DNA from: an uncultured Vibrio sp.
GTDB lineage: Bacteria > Pseudomonadota > Gammaproteobacteria > Enterobacterales > Vibrionaceae
NCBI GenBank assembly: GCA_947504195.1
Contig: CANNGN010000007.1
Span: forward strand, 62,001 to 126,000
Direction of reading: 5' to 3'
DNA: 64,000 nt
Part shown: positions 27,393 through 36,214 of the stretch, piece after piece
How the letters are laid out: every line of letters starts with the position of its first letter
How positions within the stretch are numbered: position 1 is the stretch's first letter
Program-made: the position numbers and the translations under genes
Notes under the pieces: model-generated
Seen by the model: the letters and a program-made list of their open reading frames with translations, nothing else
What the model was told of the DNA's origin: nothing
The model's database searches: none

Positions 27393-27640
27393 TACCAACT
27401 CTCATCATCATTTTCATTTAACGAAGCTACCTGTGATTTTTCTTGAATGCTCAATGTTAGTTCCATTGCTTGGGCAAGCTTAAAGAAGGTCGAGAGGGTC
27501 GTTTTGTTAGGATTATTCTCAAAGTTTGAGATGGTTGCTTGTTTTATCCCCACTTTTTTTGCGAGCTCTGATTGCGTCCAGCCGTTCTTTTGGCGTACTA
27601 GGAGCATCATATCTGCGAGTTGTTTTGGACTATATATCAT
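27392..27640 (-). CDS. hipB: HipB antitoxin and autorepressor, XRE-type
   Basis: 82 residues from the ATG at 27640. The helix-turn-helix segment IYSPKQLADMMLLVRQKNGWTQSELAKKVGIKQATISNFENNPNKTTLSTFFKLAQ closely follows E. coli HipB. HipB binds HipA and represses the operon through operators of the type TATCC-N8-GGATA. Three such sites stand directly upstream. The acidic C-terminal tail (LNENDDESW) ends in Trp, as in E. coli HipB, where the tail is the protease degron. A GTG-extended start at 27655 is less likely. Confidence 0.94.
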   Translation of the reverse strand: MIYSPKQLADMMLLVRQKNGWTQSELAKKVGIKQATISNFENNPNKTTLSTFFKLAQAMELTLSIQEKSQVASLNENDDESW

Positions 27641-27665
27641 TTGTTCAGCTCTCAATAAGCAGGAT

Positions 27666-27739
27666 TATCCCCTTCTAGGTATAAACTCTAGCATATCCCC
27701 TAGTGGGGGTAAAGATTGTTTTATCCTTTTGGGGGTATA
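27666..27739. promoter_or_regulatory. Three HipB-type operators, evenly spaced by 28 bp, upstream of hipBA
   Basis: Sites of 18 bp at 27666-27683, 27694-27711 and 27722-27739 all read TATCC-N8 followed by GTATA, GGGTA or GTATA, close to the E. coli HipB operator TATCC-N8-GGATA. Their centres are exactly 28 bp apart. They cover the hipB promoter region and predict cooperative autorepression. Each right half-site deviates from the E. coli form. Confidence 0.78.
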
Positions 27740-27946
27740 TTCAACTCAGTTATTAAATGCAGTATAGATACAATGAAAAGTAATAGAAATGGACAGAAGC
27801 GGCTCTACGCTGTATTAAAAATAGGATGTGTATTAAGTTGATATGACTGTAATTTCAATGGGATAATCAAGGTATTTTTGGTAGTATTTGGCCCAATAAT
27901 TAATCAATGTGATTATTCTCGATAGAATCATATAAGGCTTTACTCA

Positions 27947-29524
27947 GTGGCTAAGAAACCTACAGCAAAGAAAAAAGAAAAATCATTTGAAGAAACACTC
28001 TGGGATGCGGCAAACAAACTGCGCGGTAGTGTTGAATCGTCAGAATACAAACACATTGTATTGAGCCTGATTTTCTTAAAGTTCATTAGTGATACCTTTG
28101 AAAAACAACGTCAAAAGCTGATTGATGCAGGGCTTGAAAAGCATATTGATATGGTGCCAGCCTATACCAAAGATAACGTGTTCTATTTACCGTCTGAAAG
28201 CCGTTGGAGTTTTGTTCAGCAAAACGCTAAACAAGAAGATATTGCGCTGAAAATTGATACTGCTTTGAGCACTATCGAGAAAACCAACAAAGCACTACAA
28301 GGTGCATTGCCAGATAATTATTTCTCTCGTCTTGGTTTGGATGTCAGCAAATTATCTGCGTTGATTGATGTGATTAACAACATCGACACGTTAGCGAATC
28401 CGCACGAAGATGTGGTAGGTCGAGTCTACGAATATTTCTTGTCTAAATTTGCGATTGCAGAAGGTAAGGGTAAAGGCGAGTTCTATACACCAAAAAGCAT
28501 TGTTAACCTGATTGCTGAGTTGATTGAGCCATACAAAGGTAAAATCTATGACCCTTGTTGTGGTTCGGGCGGTATGTTTGTTCAGTCAATGAAGTTTATT
28601 GAGAACCACAAGGGCAACAAGAAAGACATTTCTGTGTATGGTCAAGAGTACACAGGCGCAACCTACAAACTAGCGAAAATGAACCTCGCTATTCGTGGTA
28701 TCTCTGCCAACCTTGGCGCAGCCGCAAAAGATACCTTTGCCAATGATCAGCACGAAACTCTTAAAGCTGATTTCATAATGGCAAACCCGCCATTTAACCA
28801 AAAAGACTGGCGAGCTTCTGATGAGCTGGTTGATGATCATCGTTGGGACGGCTACGAAACACCACAAACAGGCAATGCCAACTATGGTTGGATTTTGCAT
28901 ATGGTGTCGAAGCTGTCTGAAAACGGTGTTGCAGGTTTTATTCTGTCAAATGGTGCGCTCTCTGGCGATGGTACGGAAAAAGCGATTCGTAAGAAGCTAA
29001 TTGAAAATAATCTTGTTGAAGCGATTATCCTCTTGCCTCGCAATATGTTCTACACCACCGATATCAGTGTGACTTTGTGGATTCTGAACAAGAATAAAAA
29101 AGCGCATATTGTTCCTCACGAAGATGTTACTCGTAACTATCGTGACCGTGAAGACGAGATTTTGTTTATGGATCTACGTCAACGTGGTGAACCGTTTGAG
29201 AAGAAGTTTGTCCAGTTCTCTGAGCAAGACATTCAAGACTTCGCTGATACGCTTCATAGTTGGCAACAAGTAGAAGCTGAAGACAATTACAAGAATGTTG
29301 CTGAATATTGTTACTCGGCATCAAAAGAAGAGATTGCCGCAAAGGATTATTCTTTAGTACCAAGTAAGTACATTGAGTTTACTAACCGTGACGAGAATAT
29401 TGATTTTGACCAGAAGATGAACTGCCTAAAAGAGGAATTTAGCGATCTTCTTGCTCTAGAAGAAAAGTCGAAAAAAGAGCTTCTAAACGTTTTCAAAGAG
29501 TTGGGCTATGAGATCAAACTATAA
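27947..29524 (+). CDS. hsdM: Type I restriction-modification system methyltransferase subunit HsdM
   Basis: A 525-residue N6-adenine methyltransferase. The N-terminal helical domain (FEETLWDAANKLRGSVESSEYKHIVLSLIFLKFISD) is followed by the AdoMet motif DPCCGSGGMF at 202 and the catalytic NPPF at 280-283. It methylates adenines in the site recognised by HsdS and is needed for restriction by the R2M2S complex. The GTG start at 27947 follows an AAGG by ten bases; the Lys-rich MAKKPTAKKKEK start is usual for the family. It overlaps hsdS by 17 bases and begins the four-gene operon hsdM-hsdS-hsdR-mrr. Confidence 0.96.
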   Translation: MAKKPTAKKKEKSFEETLWDAANKLRGSVESSEYKHIVLSLIFLKFISDTFEKQRQKLIDAGLEKHIDMVPAYTKDNVFYLPSESRWSFVQQNAKQEDIALKIDTALSTIEKTNKALQGALPDNYFSRLGLDVSKLSALIDVINNIDTLANPHEDVVGRVYEYFLSKFAIAEGKGKGEFYTPKSIVNLIAELIEPYKGKIYDPCCGSGGMFVQSMKFIENHKGNKKDISVYGQEYTGATYKLAKMNLAIRGISANLGAAAKDTFANDQHETLKADFIMANPPFNQKDWRASDELVDDHRWDGYETPQTGNANYGWILHMVSKLSENGVAGFILSNGALSGDGTEKAIRKKLIENNLVEAIILLPRNMFYTTDISVTLWILNKNKKAHIVPHEDVTRNYRDREDEILFMDLRQRGEPFEKKFVQFSEQDIQDFADTLHSWQQVEAEDNYKNVAEYCYSASKEEIAAKDYSLVPSKYIEFTNRDENIDFDQKMNCLKEEFSDLLALEEKSKKELLNVFKELGYEIKL

Positions 29525-30758
29525 AAAACTAGGTCAGTTCATTAAAGAAGTCTCGGTTAAGAACAAAGATCTAAGCGTTGAGTTGCTGCTCGGCGTTAGC
29601 ATTACTAAACAGTTTATTCCTTCAATTGCTAATACTGTCGGCACTGATATGTCGAAGTACAAGGTTGTTGAGCACCATCAATTCGCATATGGACCTGTTA
29701 CCTCTCGAAATGGTGAAAAGATATCAGTTGCGCTCCTTGGTGAAGAGAAGTGTATTGTTTCTACTTCTTACACAGTATTTGAGATAGTCGATACTGAGCG
29801 ACTTGATCCTGAGTATTTGATGATGTGGTTCAGACGTTTAGAGTTTGATCGATATGCTCGTTATATGTCTCACGGAACGGTGAGAGAGCTATTTGGTTGG
29901 CAAGAAATGTGTGATGTTGAACTACCAGTCCCATCTATCGAAAAGCAGCGTGAAATCGTGCGAGAATACAATGTGGTGAATGACCGTATTGCACTCAACG
30001 AACAACTTACTCAAAAGCTAGAAGATACCGCTCAAGCTATTTACAAACAGTGGTTTGTCGATTTTGAGTTCCCTATCTCAAAAGAATACACAGAGTCCAT
30101 CGGTAAACCCGAGCTAGAAGGAAAGCCTTACAAGTCTTCAGGTGGTGAGATGGAATATAGTGAAGACTTAGAACGTGATACTCCCAAAGCGTGGGGAGCA
30201 GTACCAATAAAAAGCTTTACCAAAGAAATGAAAAGTGGTGGTACGCCTAAAAGAGATGTTGAGGAGTACTGGAACTCAAAAGATGTCCCTTGGATTAAAA
30301 CTGGAGAAGTGGCGAACTGTGTCATTACCGATGCTGAAGAATATATTTCAGAGTTAGGGCTGAGTGAGAGTTCGGCTAAAGTTTACCCCAAAAATACAGT
30401 TTTAATGGCGATGTACGGTGACGGGAAGACTAAAGGTCAGGTTGGCTTTCTAAGAGTAGAAGCTGCAACAAATCAAGCTTGTTGTTCTATGCAGTGTAAG
30501 AGCGTTAAAGATGCCAGCTTCCTTTTCTATTATTTGAGATTTAACTACCAAGAAATAGTTCGTAGTGCAATTGGTGGAGCACAAGAAAACCTAAGTAAGG
30601 GTTTGATTGAAAACATCAATATTTTGAATGTCGATAAGGATGTAATTAATAGGCTTCCATTTGAGAAATTCATTGATTGTAGTGAAAACTATGTAAGAGA
30701 GAACATTGTTCTAAAAGCATTACGAGAAGTTATATTGCAAAAAGTTTCTAAGGCTTAG
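29508..30758 (+). CDS. hsdS: Type I restriction system specificity subunit HsdS
   Basis: A 416-residue protein with two target-recognition domains separated by a conserved helical spacer. TRD1 covers about 1-150; the spacer includes PSIEKQREIVREYNVVNDRIALNEQLTQKLEDTAQAIYKQWFVDFEFP at about 144-193; TRD2 covers about 225-370 (KSGGTPKRDVEEYWNSKDVPWIKTGE) and is followed by a second helix. Each TRD reads one half of a bipartite DNA site, which cannot be predicted from sequence. It starts within the hsdM end and stops three bases before hsdR, so the subunits are coupled in translation. The gene is intact. Confidence 0.94.
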   Translation: MRSNYKKLGQFIKEVSVKNKDLSVELLLGVSITKQFIPSIANTVGTDMSKYKVVEHHQFAYGPVTSRNGEKISVALLGEEKCIVSTSYTVFEIVDTERLDPEYLMMWFRRLEFDRYARYMSHGTVRELFGWQEMCDVELPVPSIEKQREIVREYNVVNDRIALNEQLTQKLEDTAQAIYKQWFVDFEFPISKEYTESIGKPELEGKPYKSSGGEMEYSEDLERDTPKAWGAVPIKSFTKEMKSGGTPKRDVEEYWNSKDVPWIKTGEVANCVITDAEEYISELGLSESSAKVYPKNTVLMAMYGDGKTKGQVGFLRVEAATNQACCSMQCKSVKDASFLFYYLRFNYQEIVRSAIGGAQENLSKGLIENINILNVDKDVINRLPFEKFIDCSENYVRENIVLKALREVILQKVSKA

Positions 30759-30761
30759 GGA

Positions 30762-33700
30762 ATGAAATTTACAGAAGAAAGGCTTGAACAAGCCATTATT
30801 GAACTGCTAGGGAAAGAAGGCTATCCACATACTCGTGGTGAGGTGATTGAAAGAGCACCTGAAGATGTGCTGATTAAATCCGATCTTCGTGAGTTTCTAG
30901 CCAAACGTTATCAAGCAGAAGGTATTACAGCCTATGAGATAGAGCAAATTATCCATAAGCTTGAATACCTTCCAGCTTCAGATCTCTACGATACCAACAA
31001 AGCCATAATGAAGTTTGTTTCTGATGGTTTTTTGTTAAAGCGTGAAGATGCAAGTCAGAAAGATTTATACATTCAGCTTATCGACTACGTTGACCTAGAG
31101 AACAACAGCTATTGCATCGTTAACCAAATGGAGATACAAGGCTATGAGCTGCGTATCCCTGATGGGATTTTTTACATCAACGGTTTGCCTCTTGTGGTGT
31201 TTGAATTTAAGAGTGCTATACGTGAAGAAGCAACTATCTATGATGCGTATAAACAGCTAACCACTCGTTATGATCGAGATATTCCTGAACTATTCAAATA
31301 CAACGCTCTATGTGTGATTAGTGATGGAGTGAACAGCAAAATGGGGTCGTACTTTGCCCCATACGAGTTCTTTTACTCTTGGCGTAAAATTACGGGTGAA
31401 GAGAAGCTAGACAAAGACGGTATTGATTCATTGTTTACAATGATCAGCGGCTTGTTTAACAAGAAACGACTTACTGATGTGATTCGTCACTTTATCTTTT
31501 TACCTGACACCTCAAGCAAACAAGAAAAGATTGTTTGTCGTTATCCTCAGTATTACGCAGCAACAAAGCTTTTTGCCAATATCAAACAGCATATGAAGTG
31601 CTTTGATGAGCACGGAAAGTTGATGAGCGGTGATGGTAAGGGTGGTACGTATTTCGGTGCGACTGGTTGTGGCAAGAGCTACACAATGTTGTTCTTATCT
31701 CGTCTACTGATGAAAGATGTCGAACTGGGCAGCCCAACTATTATTCTCATCACTGACCGTACTGATCTGGATGACCAGCTTTCAGGTCAATTCACTAATG
31801 CAAAAGGTTATGTGGGCGATCAAAACATCATTAGTGTAGAGAGCCGTGCTGAACTTCGTGAACACCTGAAGGGGCGTAAAAGTGGTGGTGTATTCCTGAC
31901 TACCATCCATAAATTTACGGAAGATTTGGAGCTGTTAACGGAGCGAACCAACGTCATTTGCATCTCGGATGAAGCGCACCGCAGCCAAACCAATTTAGAA
32001 CAGAAAATTACCGTTACTGAAGGCGGAGTGAAAAAGACTTACGGTTTTGCTAAGTATCTTCACGACTCTTTACCAAACGCTACTTATGTTGGCTTTACTG
32101 GCACACCGATTGACGCAACGTTGGATGTATTTGGTGCGGTTGTCGATAGCTACACAATGACAGAATCGGTTTACGATGAAATTACTGTTCGCATTGTGTA
32201 TGAAGGTCGAGCAGCAAAAGTGCTTCTTGATGGTCGCCAGCTTGATGAAGTCGAAAAATACTATAAAGAGTGTGAAGACGCTGGGACAAACGAATATCAA
32301 ATAGATAAAAGCAAAACGGCTATGGCGAGTATGTCTACTATACTGGGCGACCCAGATCGTATCAAAGCTATAGCGAAAGACTTTGTTGAGCATTATGAGA
32401 ATCGTGTTGAAGAAGGCACGACTCAAAAAGGCAAAGCAATGTTCGTTTGTAGTAGTCGTGAAATCGCTTATCAGTTCTATAAAGAACTGATTGAGCTTCG
32501 CCCTGAGTGGGATGAAGTAAAAATCTGTGAAGACGGTGCAACTCTATCAGAAAGTGATAAGAAGAAAGTGAAGCCAATGGAGCGAGTCAAGATGGTTATG
32601 ACTCGTAACAAAGACGATGATAAAGCTCTGTGGAACAAGCTCGGCAACAAAGAGTACCGTAAAGAGCTGGATCGTCAGTTTAAAAATGGCAAATCAAATT
32701 TCAAAATCGCTATTGTGGTTGATATGTGGTTAACGGGCTTTGATGTGCCGTTCCTCGATACCATCTACATTGATAAGCTTTTGCAAAAGCATAATCTGAT
32801 CCAAACCATTTCGAGAGTAAACCGTAAATTTGAAGGTAAAGAGAATGGTCTAGTAGTCGATTACATCGGCATAAAAAAACAGATGAAACTTGCACTTTTC
32901 CAATACACAGCAGGGCAAGATCGGAACTTAGAAGACATTAAACAGTCAGTCATTATCGTTAAGGATCACCTAAGCCTGTTGGATGGGCTTTTCCATAAGT
33001 TCGACTCTCAGCCTTACTTCAATGGTACACCACTAGAGCAGCTACATTGCTTAAATGCTTCGGCTGATTTTGCACTCAGAACCAAGAAGTTTGAAAAGAC
33101 GTTTATGGATCTGACCAAACGCCTTAAATCAGCTTATGACATTTGTGTGGGTAGTAGTGAGTTGACCAAAGAGCATAAGGACAAGATTCACTATTATCTA
33201 GCGGTTCGAACCATCGTATTTAAGATCACTACGGGTGGTGCGCCAGATGTTGACCAAATGAACCGTAAGGTGCGTGATTTGGTCAAAGACGCGCTAATGA
33301 GTGATGGTGTGGAAGAGATCTTTAAACTGGGTGAAAAAGACGGTGGCGAGATTGATATTTTTGATGATGATTATCTTGCCAAGTTGGAGATGGTCAAACA
33401 GCCAAACACTAAACTTCAACTTCTTCAGCAGATGCTTGCCAAAGCGATTGGCGAGTTTAAAAAGACTAATAAAGTGAAAGGTGTCGATTTCACCAAGAAA
33501 ATGAATATGTTGGTTGAGAAGTACAATGAGCGTGATGAAAAGGATGTACTTCGCTCGGAAGTCATCAATGATTTTTCTGATGAAATTATCAACCTCTATA
33601 ATGAACTACGTGCTGAGATGACCTCGTTTGGTGAAATGGGGATAGATTTTGAAGAAAAAGCCTTTTACGACATTCTCATTTCACTGGCTCACAAGTATGA

Positions 33701-34559
33701 CTTTACCTATCCCGAAGAGAAGCTGCTTGACCTATCCAAAGAGGTGAAGAAGGTCATTGATGATAAAGCTAAATACACCGATTGGAACAAGCGAGACGAT
33801 ATCAAAGCTGAATTACACTTTGACCTGATCATTTTGCTCGATGAGTGGGGCTACCCACCGATTGATCGTGATGAAGTGTATAAAGAGATTTTTGAGCAGG
33901 CGGAGAATTTCAAACGTAATGCTCCAGATAATGCAAATAACGATGAACGACTATCAGAGCCGATGCCTATTATATTGGGTGAAAAAAAGCTTTATCGTGC
34001 CTCACAAATATCTCGATTAGCCAATGCTCAGGAGCTAGCAACAATCACGTTCAAAGCAGATTTGCCTTACGAGAGAGATTTTGCAGGATTATTCGCAACT
34101 GGTTATTACACAGAGCTAAAAGAGCTAGGAATTGTATCTTCATTGATATTAGATACTACAATAGCTGCGTTATCTGAGCTTGAACAAGCGACAAGAGAGT
34201 TAGATTTACCTTTGTACGAAGAAGGTAAGAGCGGTATTGTTTGGGCATTACGCTCTGCTAGAGATGGAAGCATTTATGATGAATTTGTTGCTTATATCAT
34301 ACAAGTCGCTGGAGATGAAAATATCCAAAATATGGTTATTGCTGGCGTTGTTGGTGGAGGTGCTCATGACCTCACAAAGAAATCATTTTGGAAAGTATTT
34401 ATTCAGATTCCAAATGTAATTAAGAAAAAGTTTCAAACTTATCGTAAAGAAAAAAACACTCAGAGTGAAATTGACGAAATAATTGCTAGCAGCTCAAATG
34501 TTGTGGACTTTAGAAAACATAGCAAGTGGCGAGATAGCCCTAAAGACTCGATTCATTAA
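30762..34559 (+). CDS. hsdR: Type I restriction endonuclease HsdR with unusual C-terminal extension
   Basis: A 1265-residue motor and nuclease subunit. The PD-(D/E)xK nuclease is visible as PDGIFYING then VVFEFKSA (Glu148, Lys150). The SF2 translocase has Walker A GATGCGKS at 299-306, DEAH at 403-406, FTGTP, and motif VI TISRVNRKF. The usual R-subunit helical end (VYKEIFEQAENFKRNA) is at about 1040-1050. About 210 further residues follow in frame, with no family I recognise and a more AT-rich coding sequence. The stop is 12 bases before mrr. Translocation and cleavage functions look intact; the tail may be an acquired domain. Confidence 0.93.
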   Translation: MKFTEERLEQAIIELLGKEGYPHTRGEVIERAPEDVLIKSDLREFLAKRYQAEGITAYEIEQIIHKLEYLPASDLYDTNKAIMKFVSDGFLLKREDASQKDLYIQLIDYVDLENNSYCIVNQMEIQGYELRIPDGIFYINGLPLVVFEFKSAIREEATIYDAYKQLTTRYDRDIPELFKYNALCVISDGVNSKMGSYFAPYEFFYSWRKITGEEKLDKDGIDSLFTMISGLFNKKRLTDVIRHFIFLPDTSSKQEKIVCRYPQYYAATKLFANIKQHMKCFDEHGKLMSGDGKGGTYFGATGCGKSYTMLFLSRLLMKDVELGSPTIILITDRTDLDDQLSGQFTNAKGYVGDQNIISVESRAELREHLKGRKSGGVFLTTIHKFTEDLELLTERTNVICISDEAHRSQTNLEQKITVTEGGVKKTYGFAKYLHDSLPNATYVGFTGTPIDATLDVFGAVVDSYTMTESVYDEITVRIVYEGRAAKVLLDGRQLDEVEKYYKECEDAGTNEYQIDKSKTAMASMSTILGDPDRIKAIAKDFVEHYENRVEEGTTQKGKAMFVCSSREIAYQFYKELIELRPEWDEVKICEDGATLSESDKKKVKPMERVKMVMTRNKDDDKALWNKLGNKEYRKELDRQFKNGKSNFKIAIVVDMWLTGFDVPFLDTIYIDKLLQKHNLIQTISRVNRKFEGKENGLVVDYIGIKKQMKLALFQYTAGQDRNLEDIKQSVIIVKDHLSLLDGLFHKFDSQPYFNGTPLEQLHCLNASADFALRTKKFEKTFMDLTKRLKSAYDICVGSSELTKEHKDKIHYYLAVRTIVFKITTGGAPDVDQMNRKVRDLVKDALMSDGVEEIFKLGEKDGGEIDIFDDDYLAKLEMVKQPNTKLQLLQQMLAKAIGEFKKTNKVKGVDFTKKMNMLVEKYNERDEKDVLRSEVINDFSDEIINLYNELRAEMTSFGEMGIDFEEKAFYDILISLAHKYDFTYPEEKLLDLSKEVKKVIDDKAKYTDWNKRDDIKAELHFDLIILLDEWGYPPIDRDEVYKEIFEQAENFKRNAPDNANNDERLSEPMPIILGEKKLYRASQISRLANAQELATITFKADLPYERDFAGLFATGYYTELKELGIVSSLILDTTIAALSELEQATRELDLPLYEEGKSGIVWALRSARDGSIYDEFVAYIIQVAGDENIQNMVIAGVVGGGAHDLTKKSFWKVFIQIPNVIKKKFQTYRKEKNTQSEIDEIIASSSNVVDFRKHSKWRDSPKDSIH

Positions 34560-34571
34560 AGGCATATATTT

Positions 34572-35480
34572 ATGATAATACCCAAGCACAATGAAATTCG
34601 ATTTGTCGTTTTAACTCACTTACTTGATGGTGAGGCGAAGAAACTTAAAAAACTGGTTAAGCCTTTGGCGCAACATTTTCATCTCTCAGATGCAGAGATT
34701 GAGCAAATGTATGAATCTGGCAATGGCCCTGTATTTCTAGATCGGATCTCTTGGGCGATGAGCTTTTTAAATTTAGCTGGATATATCGACAAACCAAGGC
34801 GTGGAGTTTATCAGATCAACGATTCTGGTCGGTTAATGCTACAAAGAAAAGATGCTGAAACATATTTGTATAAAGCCAATGCAAAGAAAAAATCAAAGCC
34901 TCTGGTTGTTGATGAAACAGCGAATATTGAAACGGAAGATAAAACACCCCTTCAGCTCTTTTCTGAATCATTCGATGAAATAAAAAAATCCATCTACGAT
35001 GAGATTTTAGAGACAGTTCTGAGAAAATCGCCACGAGAGTTTGAACATCTTGTCGTGTCTCTGCTTGAGCGAATGGGCTATGGTGGACAAGTTAAAAACG
35101 CTGGTGAAGTTACTCAAGCCTCTAACGATGGTGGAATAGACGGGATTATCAAAGAAGATTTGTTGGGGTTAGGGCGAATCCACATCCAAGCAAAACGTTA
35201 TGATATTGGTAATACGGTTGGTCGAGACGAGATTCAGAAGTTTGTTGGTGCATTAGCTGTAGCTCAATCGAACAAAGGGATTTTCATTACCACTTCATCT
35301 TATACGAAAGGTGCTCAAGAATACGCCAATAATTTGAATGGCATTACCGCACTGGTTTTGATCGATGGTCAGCAACTCGCTCAATACATTTATGATTTTA
35401 ACTTGGGAATGCAAGTTGAAAAGGTCATTGAAATTAAAAAGTTAGACAGTGAGTTTTGGGACTTAATGCAAGACGCATAA
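34572..35480 (+). CDS. mrr: Mrr-type (type IV) restriction endonuclease
   Basis: A 302-residue protein of the same length and layout as E. coli Mrr. An N-terminal winged-helix Mrr_N domain (about 1-95, RISWAMSFLNLAGYIDKPRRGVYQI) leads through an acidic linker to the catalytic domain. The core SPREFEHLVVSLLERMGYGG is followed by DGGIDGII and HIQAKRY, giving the catalytic set Asp190, Gln206 and Lys208, and KGIFITTSSYTKGAQEYA. Mrr proteins cut methylated DNA. Its place as fourth gene of the hsd operon, 12 bases past hsdR, implies co-expression with a methyltransferase, so its specificity must spare HsdM-modified sites. Confidence 0.92.
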   Translation: MIIPKHNEIRFVVLTHLLDGEAKKLKKLVKPLAQHFHLSDAEIEQMYESGNGPVFLDRISWAMSFLNLAGYIDKPRRGVYQINDSGRLMLQRKDAETYLYKANAKKKSKPLVVDETANIETEDKTPLQLFSESFDEIKKSIYDEILETVLRKSPREFEHLVVSLLERMGYGGQVKNAGEVTQASNDGGIDGIIKEDLLGLGRIHIQAKRYDIGNTVGRDEIQKFVGALAVAQSNKGIFITTSSYTKGAQEYANNLNGITALVLIDGQQLAQYIYDFNLGMQVEKVIEIKKLDSEFWDLMQDA

Positions 35481-35733
35481 TTCAATAATTTTCACTCAGA
35501 GGCAGAAAAATCTCTGATTCATCAGCCTTATGTTCACGAGCGGTGATCATTGCTATGGATCGACATTTGGTTTGGAAGCTGATTTTTAGCTTTTTCTCTC
35601 AGTATGGTACTTAGAATATCTAACGGGGGGCGTTGGCGAAAGAAAAACTGAGATAGAGGAAATTATTTGTGGTTATTGTGTAGCTCACCTGATAAATATG
35701 CCTTGCATAGTGGAGAATAATAGGAAGTAAGAT
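35481..35733. other. Gap between mrr and the ssrA terminator, no gene seen
   Basis: About 250 bases. A 5-bp hairpin at 35576-35595 (AAGCT/AGCTT followed by T) might weakly terminate the hsd-mrr operon. Nothing like an integrase remnant was recognised. Confidence 0.35.
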
Positions 35734-35772
35734 ACAAAAATGGCTTGAAAATCATTGATTAACAAGCCATTT
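35734..35772 (-). terminator. Rho-independent terminator of ssrA
   Basis: On the minus strand AAATGGCTTG pairs with CAAGCCATTT over a 15-nt loop and is followed by T residues, eight bases beyond the tmRNA CCA end. Confidence 0.85.
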
Positions 35773-35779
35773 CTTTAAT

Positions 35780-36147
35780 TGGTGGAGCTGGCGGGAGTTG
35801 AACCCGCGTCCGAAAACCATTGATCATTGGTACTACATGCTTAGTCGATCTTTACATTCACCAAATACCTGCGAACCGACACGCTAGTAAGTGACTATCC
35901 TGAATTAAAATTCGCCGTTCACCTCTCAGGCGGGAGAATCCGGGCTAGCTAGTTTGGGTTTGATCTCTTGTTATTCCCCGTCTTACAAGCGGAAGCTAGG
36001 GCAAGAGAGCTCTGAGCAGGGTATTAAGCTGCTAGTGCGTAGTTTTCGTCGTTTGCGACTATTTTTTTGCGGTTTATTAACGAGGCCTACCGCACCTCGG
36101 CATGCACCTCAGACTTCAGCATTCCCGTCGAATCCTGGATCAGCCCC
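35780..36147 (-). ncRNA. ssrA: tmRNA (SsrA)
   Basis: A 368-nt tmRNA on the minus strand. The 5' end GGGGCTGATCCAGGATTCGAC and the 3' end GTTCAACTCCCGCCAGCTCCACCA form the alanyl-tRNA-like domain with an encoded CCA. The tag reading frame at 36056-36024 (minus) reads ANDENYALAA then TAA, starting with the GCA resume codon; the terminal LAA is the ClpXP/ClpAP signal. With SmpB it releases stalled ribosomes and tags the product. smpB lies just upstream on the same strand. The T-arm contains the 13-bp repeat (35799-35811) also found at 26038, consistent with ssrA being the target of the adjoining island. Confidence 0.97.
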
Positions 36148-36161
36148 AAGGTAGAGCGTGC

Positions 36162-36189
36162 ATAGTAACAGAAAACAACGTCCTGTCTA
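36162..36189 (-). promoter_or_regulatory. ssrA: Sigma-70 promoter of ssrA
   Basis: On the minus strand TAGACA (36189-36184) and TACTAT (36167-36162) are separated by 16 bases. A start about seven bases downstream of the -10 would leave a short 5' leader before the mature end at 36147, as in E. coli, where RNase P removes it. Confidence 0.7.
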
Positions 36190-36214
36190 CCTTTGCACAA
36201 TCAAGTGGTTAGTT

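Larger units (their letters stand above)
26038..35811. mobile_element. Putative integrated defence island at the ssrA 3' end (hipBA + hsdMSR-mrr)
   Basis: A 9.8-kb block with all the accessory genes of this part lies immediately beyond the 3' end of ssrA and is bounded by a 13-bp ssrA-derived direct repeat. ssrA 3' ends are classic integrase targets, and the V. cholerae VPI inserts at this gene. Cargo is a toxin-antitoxin pair, a type I restriction system and an Mrr nuclease. No integrase, excisionase or transposase is present, so the block may be a decayed or mobilised element. The boundary claim rests on a short repeat. Confidence 0.55.

Noticed and set aside
26038..35811. Integrase or transposase within the island
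   Set aside because: All sizeable frames are assigned to hipBA, hsdMSR or mrr; no tyrosine recombinase or DDE motif was seen.
35954..36154. 66-codon open frame on the plus strand
   Set aside because: It is the antisense of ssrA and has no support as a gene.
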